A stretch of 64,000 nucleotides of DNA from JBAZUK01 sp041661445 (GCA_041661445.1 JBAZUK010000003.1:135928-199927), one strand, 5' to 3'. Numbered from the stretch's first letter, positions 1-8,680 are shown. Notes: generated by a model from the sequence alone, not told the origin. Numbers and translations: made by a program.

Positions 1-318
1 AATTTTGGACTTTCCCCAGCTTCCATGGATGATCTTTTCCCTGGATTTATCATTGAAAAAATCAAGGAAGCTCTACCAATTTTTAACAAGAAACTGCCCG
101 GCTTCATTCAGGATGCAGCTATAGCAATAGCTCCTGAAGCAAGAGCGTCGTCACCAGTTAGAATAGTCCGCGACCAAGAAACCAGGCAATCTACAACGAT
201 AAAAGGTATTTATCCAATCGGAGAAGGTTCTGGCTATGCGGGCGGGATCATGAGCGCTGCTCTAGATGGTCTTAAATCTGGAATAAAAATCATCGAAGAA
301 TTCGCACCGGTTTCTTAG
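1..318 (+). CDS. C-terminus of an FAD-dependent dehydrogenase (partial)
   Basis: The reading frame is open from the first base of the window, so only the last 105 residues are present and the true start lies upstream. The tail holds the segments SSPVRIVRD and YPIGEGSGYAGGIMSAA, which match the C-terminal FAD-binding end of the uncharacterised FAD-dependent dehydrogenase family (COG2509 type), where the glycine-rich GEGxGYAGGI loop closes over the flavin. The specific substrate of this family is not known. The gene stops at TAG and is followed by about 200 bases of very AT-rich sequence with no clear terminator. The family call rests on recognised motifs in a short fragment, so it is good but not certain. 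Confidence 0.75.
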   Translation, partial: NFGLSPASMDDLFPGFIIEKIKEALPIFNKKLPGFIQDAAIAIAPEARASSPVRIVRDQETRQSTTIKGIYPIGEGSGYAGGIMSAALDGLKSGIKIIEEFAPVS

Positions 319-520
319 CGAATGTTTAAGAAATAATGTTTTAAGCAAATATTTTTTTCTAAGGATCTAGTTCATTATTTTGCAATAAAAATATCAATAT
401 TCATATGCACTTTTCCTTTTTTTTTATTACTAAGTTTTTATTTTGCAATTATTTTAAAAAATATTTAATGTAAAAAAATATAAGGATTTATTTCCTTAAT
501 TTTTTAATGGAGACAATTTT

Positions 521-766
521 GTGAAAAGGAATAAAATTTTATTGAGTATAGCGGTTTTTCTAATTGCCTTAGGTGCATTTAGTATTTTATATGAACAAAT
601 CTCATATGTAAGACATGAAAAAATTATTGATATTGGACCACTGGAAGCCACAATTGAAAGAGAGACTCATTGTGTCAGATTGCCAGTGTTTTTCGGAATA
701 TCTGTCATTTTATCAGGAATATGCATATTTTTTTTGGAAATCAAAAAAAAGCCGCAAATTAAATAA
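521..766 (+). CDS. Small two-helix membrane protein
   Basis: This 81-residue protein has two hydrophobic segments, at about residues 6-24 and 55-71. A polar loop of some 30 residues lies between them and contains the stretch EKIIDIGPLEATIERE, and the C-terminus is lysine-rich. This layout resembles the small two-helix bacterial proteins that carry a K(V/I)xDxGPxxAT loop; their function is unknown. The start is GTG, and a GGAG ribosome binding site at 509-512 lies 8 bases upstream, which supports this start. It stands alone between the FAD-dependent dehydrogenase and a convergent flavin-reductase-like gene. The lysine-rich tail predicts a cytoplasmic C-terminus. No function can be assigned. 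Confidence 0.7.
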   Translation: MKRNKILLSIAVFLIALGAFSILYEQISYVRHEKIIDIGPLEATIERETHCVRLPVFFGISVILSGICIFFLEIKKKPQIK

Positions 767-874
767 TTATTGATTTTCGCTCCTACTTTCTGAAAAAATT
801 TAGATAAGTATTAGTTTAAATATTGAAGTGTTTAGTTCTATACATCTTCATTTATAATTTATAATTATCAAAAA

Positions 875-1408
875 TTACTTTTTTTTAGACAAAAGCTTCA
901 CAATCTTTCCATCAATAACGAACTTGCCCTTGCCGCAATGATGAATCATGAGCGCTCTTTTTTTTCTAGGTCTGATCCATGCTTTTACTACCTGAAGAAT
1001 AAATATATTATATTTTAAAGCCATTGTCATATCGATAACTTTACACTCAAGGCTCGAATAACACTCAGAAAGCAACGGAACCTGAACCTTTTCACCACTT
1101 TCTTTCAGAAGATCAAATTTTTTAAACTTATTAATTTTCTTACCGGAAATATTTCCGATGCCCACTACTTTTTTAATCAAATCTGCAGTAGGAATATTAA
1201 TTACGCATTCTTTAGTTTTTTTTATCATATCAAATGTATAATTTCGATTGCTGATAACACATCCTAATACTGGTGGCTCAAAATCAATCATCATATGCCA
1301 AGATAAAGTCATGACATTATCTTTTCCATCACATGAAGCAGTAACCATAACAACTGGTCCTGGTTCGAGAAGTTGATAAACACTAGATAAAGGCACTGAC
1401 TTTCTCAT
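875..1408 (-). CDS. Flavin reductase-like (flavoredoxin-type) protein
   Basis: The protein has the flavin-reductase-like split-barrel pattern: PLSSVYQLLEPGPVVMVTA at the start, then a NVMTLSWHMMIDFEPP segment and SNRNYTFDMIKKTKECVIN, all typical of FMN-binding flavoredoxin-type proteins. These bind FMN and reduce flavins or act as small electron carriers; the physiological partner cannot be read here. The frame can be extended to a TTG at 1453, but the family normally begins just before the PLSSVY segment. The ATG at 1408 is preceded by GGAAGAAG, so that start was chosen; the ATG at 1420 is an alternative. The C-terminus is very lysine-rich (KLLSKKK). Convergent with the small membrane protein gene. 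Confidence 0.75.
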   Translation of the reverse strand: MRKSVPLSSVYQLLEPGPVVMVTASCDGKDNVMTLSWHMMIDFEPPVLGCVISNRNYTFDMIKKTKECVINIPTADLIKKVVGIGNISGKKINKFKKFDLLKESGEKVQVPLLSECYSSLECKVIDMTMALKYNIFILQVVKAWIRPRKKRALMIHHCGKGKFVIDGKIVKLLSKKK

Positions 1409-1822
1409 AACTTCTTCCATAAATTTTATTCTTTTAGAAATCTGAAAACACAATTTTCTTGTAAAATTATTTATGTTTTTTTCTAAACTCTCATAATGTT
1501 TTATATAAAATCCAGACGGGTTTTTAACAAGATCAAAAATTCAATGCTTCCTTGATTAATTTTGGTAGATAAAGTAAATAGATAAAGTTAAATAAGAGTA
1601 TTGAATCTTAATTTCTAATAAAAAATCATACTATATTTTGTTGTGTAAAAACTAAAAAAAATCAATATATTGATAAAAATTCATCGAAGTATTCAGAATG
1701 CAACAAGCTATTATAGCTATAAGATCTTCTGAGATGTTTTATAAAAAAACTTTTTTTTCTTTACAAAAACAGATGTTTTTTCTATTGTTTTTCTTGAAAA
1801 CAAACAAATTAAGGATGTTTTT
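1409..1822. other. AT-rich intergenic stretch with a small palindrome
   Basis: About 410 bases with no supported gene between two outward-facing genes, so promoters for both should be here. The only clear structure is a perfect 14-base palindrome, ATCAATATATTGAT, at 1661-1674, which could be an operator or chance in such AT-rich DNA. A good AAGGA ribosome binding site for the next gene is at 1811-1815. No convincing -35/-10 pair was found. Confidence 0.4.
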
Positions 1823-2152
1823 ATGACAATATGTAATTTTAGACCTATAGAACCTGCAAATTCCAGAAGTCCTTCACAAAGCCCTACAGCATCAATAATT
1901 AGTCAATTAGAAAATCCTTGGGGATTGCCATCAGAATTAGAAAATATACTAAAAAATAACATTGTAAGAACTGGAACAGATTCTGGTTTAGGCGGATTAG
2001 ATTCAGAAGGTAAAGAATCTAGAATTGGGACAGGCTCTGATTTAGACAGATCAGATTCGATAAAAAAAATTGCAAACGAAATACTTAGAGCTAGAACAGG
2101 CTCTGATTTAGGTGGATTAGATTCGATAGAAAAAGCATTTGCAGTAGTTTAA
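1823..2152 (+). CDS. Small repeat-containing protein, unknown function
   Basis: This 109-residue protein has no family I recognise. The first 35 residues are rich in Ser, Pro and Asn, a composition often seen in disordered N-termini of type III secretion substrates, although that alone proves nothing. The C-terminal half holds three copies of a degenerate RTG-SD-LGGLDS motif, at residues 49-61, 67-79 and 91-101. AAGGA at 1811-1815, 7 bases before the ATG, makes translation likely. It is monocistronic and convergent with phoH. A glycine/aspartate-rich repeat could bind calcium, but the acidic spacing does not match the RTX nonapeptide. Real gene probable; function unknown. Confidence 0.6.
   Translation: MTICNFRPIEPANSRSPSQSPTASIISQLENPWGLPSELENILKNNIVRTGTDSGLGGLDSEGKESRIGTGSDLDRSDSIKKIANEILRARTGSDLGGLDSIEKAFAVV
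1967..2125 (+). repeat. Threefold degenerate coding repeat (RTGxDxGLGGLDS type)
   Basis: Three imperfect units encoding RTGTDSGLGGLDS, RIGTGSDLDRSDS and RTGSDLGGLDS. The first and third are closest at the DNA level (GATTTAGG(T)GGATTAGATTC core), which suggests unit duplication followed by divergence. Confidence 0.6.
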
Positions 2153-2239
2153 ACGGACTTGAGCAGGTATAAAGATAATATAAAGAGCATCAAAAATTGT
2201 TAAAATTTTAGATGCTCAAAAAAACATAATAAATTTTCA

Positions 2240-3553
2240 TTACATTATTTCGGCAGCTATTTTAGCAAGTTCTGATCTTTCTGTTTTTTCTAAAGATATA
2301 TGTCCAAATATTTTTTTATCTTGAAATCTTGATACTGTATAAGTAAGTCCATTGGAATCCTGATCAAGATAAGGGTTATCTATTTGGGTAGGATCTCCTG
2401 TCAAAATCACTTTAGTTCCATGGCCTGCTCTAGAAATAATTGTTTTTACTTCATGCGGCGTTAGATTCTGTGCTTCATCTATTATCATATACACTTTCGG
2501 CAAAGTTCTCCCTCTTATATAAGTCACTGCTTCCATTTCAAGTTTTTTACTTTCCATTATCCATTCAAAAGCAGATTTATCATTACCCTCTCCATTAGAA
2601 AGCTGTAAAAGCAATTCTAAATTATCATAGATCGGCTGCATCCAATTATAAAGTTTTTCTTCTTTAGTCCCCGGAAGATACCCAATATCTTTACCAAGAG
2701 GCATAATAGGTCGTGAAACTAAAATCTTTGAATAGACGGCTTCATCGAAAACTTTTTTCATCCCGCAGGCTAATGCTAATAAAGTTTTTCCGCTTCCTGC
2801 AGCACCCAACAAAGTTACCAGCTTTATATCATCTCTTAAAAGCAAATCTATCACACATTTTTGTTCGACATTCAGCGGCTGGATTCCCCAAACTCCTTTT
2901 TTTGTTTCAATTAAGGGCTCTAATCTTTTTTGATTGTGATTAAACTTACACACTGCTGAAGATCTTTCTTTGCTCTTCAAAATACAGTATTCATTTGGAA
3001 GCAATACAAGATCTTCCTTAACAAGGCTTCCATCTTTATAAAATTGATCGATATCCTGCTTGGAAGTTTCTATTGTTTTTAATCCTTTGTACATTTTTTT
3101 ATACTTTACTTTCAGATTCTCATAATCTTCTGCCTCTATATTCATGGCTTCGGCTTTGACCCGAGTAACGAAATCTTTTGAAACCAAGATTACCTTCTGA
3201 CCTTCTTGCTTTAAGACATAGCAAATAAGAAGAATTTTATTAGAATTCCTATCTAAAGAAAGTGGAAACTCATTTAGATGTTTGTTTTTTATATCTAGAT
3301 GAATTTTAATTCTAGGACCTTCTTCGATTTCTACGCCTTTATTAAAATCTCCTGCCCCCATAGCTTTTAATGAATCTATATATCTGACCACTTCTCTTGC
3401 ATTTTTTCCTAATTCATCAGACCCTCTCTTTAAAGAGTCCAATTCTTCAAGTACAATTAAAGGAATCACTACATCATTTTTTTGAAATTTTTTTATAGAT
3501 GTTGGATCATGTAAAAGAACGTTTGTATCAATAACAAAAATTTTGCGAACCAT
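2240..3553 (-). CDS. phoH: PhoH-family ATPase with N-terminal PIN domain
   Basis: This 437-residue protein has two recognisable parts. Residues 1-150 form a PIN-type nuclease domain: VIDTNVLLHDP holds the first acidic metal ligand, LEELDSLKRG a second, and VILVSKDFVTRVKAE a third. The C-terminal 200 residues are a PhoH ATPase, with Walker A GAAGSGKTLLALACG, Walker B VYMIIDEAQNLTP and a sensor-like KVILTGDPTQID. Proteins of this PIN-PhoH (PhoH2/YlaK) type are thought to act as RNA-unwinding nucleases; their role in chlamydiae is not established. An AAGGAG site sits 8 bases before the ATG. The length is normal for the family and all motif residues are present. It is transcribed alone, away from the next gene. 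Confidence 0.93.
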   Translation of the reverse strand: MVRKIFVIDTNVLLHDPTSIKKFQKNDVVIPLIVLEELDSLKRGSDELGKNAREVVRYIDSLKAMGAGDFNKGVEIEEGPRIKIHLDIKNKHLNEFPLSLDRNSNKILLICYVLKQEGQKVILVSKDFVTRVKAEAMNIEAEDYENLKVKYKKMYKGLKTIETSKQDIDQFYKDGSLVKEDLVLLPNEYCILKSKERSSAVCKFNHNQKRLEPLIETKKGVWGIQPLNVEQKCVIDLLLRDDIKLVTLLGAAGSGKTLLALACGMKKVFDEAVYSKILVSRPIMPLGKDIGYLPGTKEEKLYNWMQPIYDNLELLLQLSNGEGNDKSAFEWIMESKKLEMEAVTYIRGRTLPKVYMIIDEAQNLTPHEVKTIISRAGHGTKVILTGDPTQIDNPYLDQDSNGLTYTVSRFQDKKIFGHISLEKTERSELAKIAAEIM

Positions 3554-3793
3554 TAAATATTCTCCTTATATTAATTATTTTTTTAACCGAAAATATTAAA
3601 ACATCTCCCTTATTAGCATCATTACCTACAATGACATATAAACAAAAAAACATAGTAAGTAAAATGGTTTTTTAAATTTAAATATTTTTTTTTATTTTTT
3701 TTTAAAAAATTTCTTAAATATTGTTCTTATTTACCTTATAATTAAATACTTAAAAATTATATTTGGCATACAAGCGTAATAAGCGCTAAATAT

Positions 3794-3822
3794 TTGACTA
3801 TTAAATCTTACTTTTGTATAAT
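3794..3822 (+). promoter_or_regulatory. Strong sigma-70-type promoter for the SWIM-like gene
   Basis: TTGACT at 3794-3799 and TATAAT at 3817-3822 are separated by exactly 17 bases, close to the consensus for the major sigma factor (sigma-66 in chlamydiae). Transcription would begin near 3829, giving a leader of about 26 bases before the ATG at 3855. One of the best-looking promoters in the window. Confidence 0.75.
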
Positions 3823-3854
3823 TAAATTGATAAAAAAAAATTTAGGTTACTAAT

Positions 3855-4505
3855 ATGAAAGTGAATAAAGAAATATTAAGCATCCCTCCATATATATCCA
3901 CTTCCTGGGAAAATATTTTATCTCTTTTTACAGCCCACGATCATTTAATAGTTGTTTTAAAAAACGGTTCAAAAGTAGAAATACCTGATTTGAATGTAAA
4001 TTTAATAGAAGTAATTTTTGATACACATGCAAAATTTTTAGAAAATCAAACAAAAAAGACAGGGCTGAACCTTGGTTTATCCTCTTTAACCAACAGTTCG
4101 ATGGACTCATTATCTTATGCTCTTCAGCATAATCCTGAACAGAAAAACTCACCTAATATGCCCCCTGACATAATTAAAAAAATTGCTAACCTGGCAAAGT
4201 TATTTGCAGAAGAGTCAAATATAGATATGCCAAAACCCGAACCTGATTGTAACTGCATGCATTGCCAGATTGCAAAAGCCCTGCAGATAGGCGCCGGAGT
4301 AAACCCTGAAAACCTCGATGAAGAAGTAAAAGAAGAAGATCTGAAATTTAGAGTTTGGGACATAAAAGAAGAAGGAAATAAATTATATTCTGTAACCAAT
4401 CCACTAGACACAAATGAACATTATTCAGTTTTTTTAGGCACGCCAATCGGTTGCACATGCGGTAAAAAAAACTGTGAACATATCAAAGCCGTATTAGACA
4501 GTTAA
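3855..4505 (+). CDS. Hypothetical protein with SWIM-like zinc-binding C-terminus
   Basis: This 216-residue protein has no signal peptide. Two cysteine clusters stand out: CNCMHC in the middle, at about residues 132-137, and CTCGKKNCEHIKAVL at the very C-terminus. The second fits the CxC...CxH layout of SWIM zinc fingers, though with only four residues between the pairs instead of the usual six or more. SWIM modules bind DNA or proteins in bacterial SWI2/SNF2 and other regulators, so nucleic-acid or protein binding is possible, not shown. A near-consensus promoter lies just upstream, and an AGG at 3844-3846 serves as ribosome binding site. Likely a conserved chlamydial protein of unknown role. 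Confidence 0.75.
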   Translation: MKVNKEILSIPPYISTSWENILSLFTAHDHLIVVLKNGSKVEIPDLNVNLIEVIFDTHAKFLENQTKKTGLNLGLSSLTNSSMDSLSYALQHNPEQKNSPNMPPDIIKKIANLAKLFAEESNIDMPKPEPDCNCMHCQIAKALQIGAGVNPENLDEEVKEEDLKFRVWDIKEEGNKLYSVTNPLDTNEHYSVFLGTPIGCTCGKKNCEHIKAVLDS

Positions 4506-4603
4506 CTTTTTTATAAAAAAATTGTGGTAAAAAATTTCTCTTTCACTCTACTATTATAATTAAAGCAAATGTTACATTTAGCTTTGGTCAAAGGAGTGAA
4601 AGA

Positions 4604-5851
4604 ATGCTAAGGCTGTTATTTATAATTAATTTTTTATTATTTTCAGCAAATCTTATAGCTGAAGAAAACAAAGGAAATGCTGTAAAAAGCAATGTAATCA
4701 AGAAAGAAATTTCAGAACAAAAAAATATTAAACAAAAAAATGTTCTTCAAAAGACTGACTCTCTTCAAGAGTTTAAGCCTTTTTGCGGAAAAATCACAGG
4801 CAGTAAAGTAAGAGTAAGAACATCTTCTGATTTAGACAGTCATATTATAAGCCAATTAAACAAAAATGATCTTGTTTTAGTAACAAAAGACGAAAAAGAT
4901 TTTTGGGGAATTAAACCTGTTTCAAATGTAAAAGGTTATGTTTTCAGAAGTTATATAATTGATAATGTTGTTGAAGCCAATAGAGTTAATGTAAGAGCAG
5001 AGCCTAATTTAGATTCTCCTATTATTTTTCAATTACAGAATAAAGAAAAAGTAGAAGGATGCATCTGTGCAAATAATAATAAATGGATGGAAATAAGCTT
5101 ACCTGAAAATGTTTGCTTTTATATAGCAAAAGAATACGTTGCTGTCGCAGGAAATGTTGAATATTACGCTGATATGCAAAAAAGAAAAAATGAAGTTGAT
5201 AATCTTGTGAACTCAGCTTATTTCATTACTCAAGCTGAATGTAAAAAACCCTACGATGAAATGAACCCAAGTGAAGCAATTAATCAATTTGACCTTATTA
5301 TCAAAGAATACGGCGATTTTCCTCAACATGTGCAGCAGGCAAAAGATGGCCTTGCCCTTCTGCAGGATAATTACCTGCAAAAGAAAATTGCATATTTAGA
5401 AGCAAAAGCAAATATTTCAAACATAGAAAAAAAAGAATATTTGGAAGCTTTAGAAAAATCTAAGAAAGCTGAAAATGAAAACATTCTCAGCAATTCTAAT
5501 GACAATAAAAATCTCACAGACAAGATGAAATTCTGGGAACCTGTTGAAAGTTCTTTATTTACTACATGGACTACCTTTCATCCAGAAAAAAAACAAAATG
5601 ATTTTTATAAAGAACAAGAAATTAATGCAGTTACAATTGCAGGAATAATCGAAGGATACTCTCAATCGATTAAAAATAAGCCTGGTGATTTTATTGTAGT
5701 CACAGATGATAATACAAAAGCATACTTATACAGCACTAAGGTTGATTTAAATCAATTTGTAGGAAAAAAAGTTGCTATAAAAGCCTCACCAAGACCAAAT
5801 AACAATTTTGCATTTCCTGCATATTTTGTTAATTCTTTAGAAATTCAATAA
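4604..5851 (+). CDS. Secreted or periplasmic protein with two SH3b domains
   Basis: This 415-residue protein starts with a clear signal peptide (MLRLLFIINFLLFSANLIAEE). Two bacterial SH3-type modules follow, at about residues 60-115 (GSKVRVRTSSDLDSHIISQL) and 122-180 (VEANRVNVRAEPNLDSPIIFQL). A helical, lysine- and glutamate-rich middle (about 190-310) looks coiled-coil-like, and the last 80 residues form a separate globular domain. SH3b domains in envelope proteins usually bind cell-wall peptides or act as protein-protein modules, so a role with the reduced chlamydial peptidoglycan or division machinery is plausible but inferred. AAGGAG at 4591-4596 fixes the start. A TATAAT box at 4555-4560 is a possible -10. 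It ends at a strong hairpin shared with rmuC. Confidence 0.8.
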   Translation: MLRLLFIINFLLFSANLIAEENKGNAVKSNVIKKEISEQKNIKQKNVLQKTDSLQEFKPFCGKITGSKVRVRTSSDLDSHIISQLNKNDLVLVTKDEKDFWGIKPVSNVKGYVFRSYIIDNVVEANRVNVRAEPNLDSPIIFQLQNKEKVEGCICANNNKWMEISLPENVCFYIAKEYVAVAGNVEYYADMQKRKNEVDNLVNSAYFITQAECKKPYDEMNPSEAINQFDLIIKEYGDFPQHVQQAKDGLALLQDNYLQKKIAYLEAKANISNIEKKEYLEALEKSKKAENENILSNSNDNKNLTDKMKFWEPVESSLFTTWTTFHPEKKQNDFYKEQEINAVTIAGIIEGYSQSIKNKPGDFIVVTDDNTKAYLYSTKVDLNQFVGKKVAIKASPRPNNNFAFPAYFVNSLEIQ

Positions 5852-5865
5852 ACGAATAAATTATA

Positions 5866-5898
5866 AAAATAGCTTAAGGTTTCTTCTTAAGCTATTTT
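5866..5898. terminator. Bidirectional intrinsic terminator
   Basis: Arms at 5866-5878 and 5886-5898 pair perfectly over 13 bases around a 7-base loop and are flanked by A and T runs on the two sides, so the hairpin can stop transcription from both the SH3b gene and the convergent rmuC. Confidence 0.85.
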
Positions 5899-5914
5899 TT
5901 TTATTGTGTATCTT

Positions 5915-7057
5915 TTAGACCTCTTCAGATTTTATATAACAAGCTGTACTAAGTTCTTCAAGTTCGTTTTCTTTATGGGAAAGGCCCATATCTTTTAATT
6001 TTTTTGCACTTACCATTACGCGACTATTCAATGAAGCGACAGTTTGATTATATGCTTCTACTGAAGTTGATAAATTTCTGCCTAATTTAATAAAATGTGA
6101 ATTCATGGTCATTAATCTTTCATAAAGCTCTTTTCCCACTCTTGCTATCTCATCAGCACTCTTTGATATCGCATCTTCTTTCCAGATATAGGCAACTGTT
6201 TTTAAGATGGCTATCAAAGTTGTCGGGGTAGCAATAATAATATTTTTTGCAGCAGCAACTTCCAAAATAGCTGGATCCACTTGAATAGCCGCACTTAAAA
6301 TACTTTCTGTCGGCAAGAATAAAATCACATATTCAGGTGTATGGTTAAACTTGGTAAAATATTCTTTTGAAGCTAAATCAATAACATGTTTTTTTAAATT
6401 TTGTGCTTGAGCTTTAAACCTTTCAGTCCTTTTTTCTTCTACTTGATCCTGAGATTCTAAAAAAGCATCAATAGGAGTTTTAGCGTCAATGATAATTAAC
6501 TTATCACCCGGTAATTTTACAACCAGATCCGGTCTATATGATTTATCCTCTGCAATAGCCGTTTTCTGTTCATAAAAATCACAATTGTTCAGCATACCGC
6601 ATAGTTCGACAACCCTTCTTAAATGAATCTGCCCCCACGAACCTCTCATATTCGGTGAACTTAAAGCTTTTGTCAGATTAGCTGTTTCCCTTCTTAAAGA
6701 GCTTTCGCTTTCAATTAAAATATCTAATTGTTTATTCAAAGAAGAAAAATCACCTAGTCTTTGCTTTTCAACTTCTTTTGTATAACTATTAATTTTTTCA
6801 ATAGACTCTTTTACCGGATTTAATACATTTTCAAGTTCCCTTTTCTTAAATTCAATGTCGGCTTTAAATCCTTCGTGATATTTATCAAAGTTAGATCTGG
6901 CCAATTCTATGAACGATTCGTTATTTTGTCTCATGATATCAAAAGACATGCTTTTAAAAGCCTCATTCAGAGCTTTTTTAGATTTGTTTAAACTATAATT
7001 TTGCCAGATTGCCATTAAGATAACCGAAAAAATAAAAACTAAAAAAAGCGTACTCAT
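5915..7057 (-). CDS. rmuC: DNA recombination protein RmuC
   Basis: This 380-residue protein has the RmuC layout: an N-terminal membrane helix (LFLVFIFSVILMAIW), a long coiled coil (about residues 25-130), and then the nuclease-like core with NMRGSWGQIHLRRVVELCGM, YRPDLVVKLPGDKLIIIDAKTP and YVILFLPTESILSAA. RmuC is linked to limiting inverted-repeat rearrangements in E. coli; its core is related to restriction-endonuclease folds, with the D-AK triad in IIIDAKTP. AGGAG lies 7 bases before the ATG. It is 58 bases downstream of pssA on the same strand, so the two may be co-transcribed. Length and motifs are normal. The N-terminal helix implies the coiled coil is anchored at the inner membrane. 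Confidence 0.93.
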   Translation of the reverse strand: MSTLFLVFIFSVILMAIWQNYSLNKSKKALNEAFKSMSFDIMRQNNESFIELARSNFDKYHEGFKADIEFKKRELENVLNPVKESIEKINSYTKEVEKQRLGDFSSLNKQLDILIESESSLRRETANLTKALSSPNMRGSWGQIHLRRVVELCGMLNNCDFYEQKTAIAEDKSYRPDLVVKLPGDKLIIIDAKTPIDAFLESQDQVEEKRTERFKAQAQNLKKHVIDLASKEYFTKFNHTPEYVILFLPTESILSAAIQVDPAILEVAAAKNIIIATPTTLIAILKTVAYIWKEDAISKSADEIARVGKELYERLMTMNSHFIKLGRNLSTSVEAYNQTVASLNSRVMVSAKKLKDMGLSHKENELEELSTACYIKSEEV

Positions 7058-7115
7058 AGATACTCCTGAAAAGACCGAACAAAATAATATTATATTAATA
7101 TAATTAAAAAATCAC

Positions 7116-7964
7116 TTACTCTTCGTCTTCATCGTCTTCATCTTCTTCAGGCGCAAAATCTTCCAGAGTTTTTGATTTTTTTCCTGCGATTATTCTAATA
7201 ATAGCTAAAACCAAAGCAATTAAAATATATGACCAAGAGCTAACAAAGAAAAGAAATGAAAAATAATAAAAGATACCATATAAAACAAAAATCGCAGCCA
7301 TTCCTGAAAAAATTGCTAGATAAAAAGAAGGGATTCTAAAATGAAGACCTTTCAAAGAGGGAAATTTCCATCTGCTTACCATAAGGTATCCCAACAGAAT
7401 ATTGAATACTATCAGTAAAATTGTCCTAATTGAATTTGAAATATCCAAGCGTTCATTAAATATTGGAGATAATAAAAACAAATTAAGTGAAATAGAGCAA
7501 ACAGCCGCGGCAGGAATTGGTAATCCGGTAAAATGCTTTTTCTGGATTGTCATCTCAACTATGTTCCCTTTTGCCTCAGTAGATGCTAAATTGAATCTAA
7601 CCAATCTCAATATCCCGCAGAGTGTATAGATCATTGCTCCTGACACAGCGAAGAAAGAAAGTGTAGTTCCTTGCTCAAGAGATAAAGTTTTTAAAAGAAT
7701 AACCGAAGGAGCTACACCAAAAGAAATACCATCCGCCATAGAATCAAACAATACTCCAAAATCGCTTTGAGCTTTAAAAGCCCTGGCAACAGCTCCATCA
7801 ATAAAATCAGCTAAAGCAGCTAAAAGAATCAATAAGGCCGATTTCTGAACCATATCAAAAGTTCCACTTCCTGGTTCAATCATATTAACTTTAAAAATAA
7901 CAAAAAGACCGCAAGCAAGGCCAAAAGCTGTTATCATGTTAGGAATCAGATAAATTTGTTTCAT
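7116..7964 (-). CDS. pssA: CDP-diacylglycerol-serine O-phosphatidyltransferase
   Basis: This integral membrane enzyme transfers a phosphatidyl group from CDP-diacylglycerol to serine and makes phosphatidylserine, the precursor of phosphatidylethanolamine. The CDP-alcohol phosphotransferase signature is complete: DGAVARAFKAQSDFG then FDSMAD, matching DG-x2-AR-x8-G-x3-D-x3-D. Around it are about eight hydrophobic segments, and the protein ends in an extremely acidic tail (EEDEDDEDEE). The 282-residue length and opening YLIPNMITAFGLACG fit the PssA subfamily with serine as acceptor, not the phosphatidylglycerophosphate synthase group. The start has an AGAGAAG sequence upstream. In chlamydiae pssA is usually near ftsY; here the two are 35 kb apart, with the exoprotein region between them. 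Confidence 0.92.
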   Translation of the reverse strand: MKQIYLIPNMITAFGLACGLFVIFKVNMIEPGSGTFDMVQKSALLILLAALADFIDGAVARAFKAQSDFGVLFDSMADGISFGVAPSVILLKTLSLEQGTTLSFFAVSGAMIYTLCGILRLVRFNLASTEAKGNIVEMTIQKKHFTGLPIPAAAVCSISLNLFLLSPIFNERLDISNSIRTILLIVFNILLGYLMVSRWKFPSLKGLHFRIPSFYLAIFSGMAAIFVLYGIFYYFSFLFFVSSWSYILIALVLAIIRIIAGKKSKTLEDFAPEEDEDDEDEE

Positions 7965-8103
7965 AAAATTTCTTCTCTTATAAAAAACTTCATTAATTAT
8001 TACTTAATGTTCTGAATATCATTATTATCTATTAATTTTTTTCAAATCTATAAAAATATTAAATAATTTTCATGATACAATAAAATTAAAAGGAAGTGCT
8101 TAT

Positions 8104-8388
8104 ATGAACGAAAACAATTATAATGAATTTAGAATCAGCAATTTAGATTATGAATCAAAAAAAACAGACTTATTAAAACAAGAGCTGGATGTTAATTTAC
8201 AACTGCAGGTAATCGTTAAAAAAAGGATAGAATTGCTCAAAGACTCTTTTCTGCAGATCCCAAATACCGCTCCGGAATATGCTCTTTTATTAACTCAACA
8301 GGAACAAGACATGATTGAATTAGATGAATTAAAATATCGAGAAGGCCTGATTACAGAGCTTTTATCAAAATACAAAAGTAAGTTATAA
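8104..8388 (+). CDS. Small coiled-coil protein, unknown function
   Basis: This 94-residue protein is mostly predicted helix with heptad-like leucines (KTDLLKQELDVNLQLQVIVKKRIELLKDSF and LTQQEQDMIELDELKYREGLITELLSKYKS). It has no signal peptide and no cysteine. Such short coiled-coil proteins are often structural or secretion chaperones or adaptors, but nothing in the sequence points to a particular partner. An AGGAAG ribosome binding site lies 7 bases before the ATG, so it is probably translated. It is divergent from pssA and is followed by a tiny acidic peptide gene and a lysine-rich gene on the same strand. Confidence 0.65.
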   Translation: MNENNYNEFRISNLDYESKKTDLLKQELDVNLQLQVIVKKRIELLKDSFLQIPNTAPEYALLLTQQEQDMIELDELKYREGLITELLSKYKSKL

Positions 8389-8581
8389 AAAATTTTAAAT
8401 CTTTGATCTTATATTTTATAACTATCTTATAATAAATACTATCTAGCCTAATTTATAAATAAAATTAATTTAGTTTAGTTAATTTATAAATAATTAAATT
8501 TTTATTACAATTTATGATATAATAGATAAATATACAAATGTTTAATAACTAATTTAATTTAATAAAAAAGCAGGTAAAAAA
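8389..8581 (+). promoter_or_regulatory. AT-rich leader with TATAAT box before the acidic mini-protein
   Basis: This stretch is almost pure A/T. A perfect TATAAT is at 8518-8523, about 60 bases before the mini-ORF, but the region 17 bases upstream (TAAATT) is a poor -35. Chlamydial promoters often tolerate weak -35 boxes, so the call is tentative. Confidence 0.35.
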
Positions 8582-8680
8582 ATGAGTAGCAGTACTAATA
8601 ATAGCGAAATTCAAAATTTTGATATCGACGAACCTGATGAAGCTTTAGATTTGGGTTTGGATGATGAGATGGATGATTAA
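8582..8680 (+). CDS. Acidic 32-residue mini-protein
   Basis: A short frame begins at ATG 8582 and encodes MSSSTNNSEI, then QNFDIDEPDEALDLGLDDEMDD, and ends at TAA 8678-8680. Eleven of the 22 residues after position 10 are Asp or Glu, which is not what random AT-rich DNA encodes. An AGCAGG sequence lies 8-13 bases upstream, a weak ribosome binding site. It is followed 130 bases later by a highly basic, lysine-rich protein, so the pair is opposite in charge. Possible roles include a mini-chaperone or charge-neutralising partner, but this is speculation. No homologue is recognised. Confidence 0.45.
   Translation: MSSSTNNSEIQNFDIDEPDEALDLGLDDEMDD

Noticed and set aside
1409..1453. TTG extension of the flavin-reductase-like gene
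   Set aside because: The family begins at the PLSSVY segment; the TTG lacks a good ribosome binding site and adds non-conserved residues.
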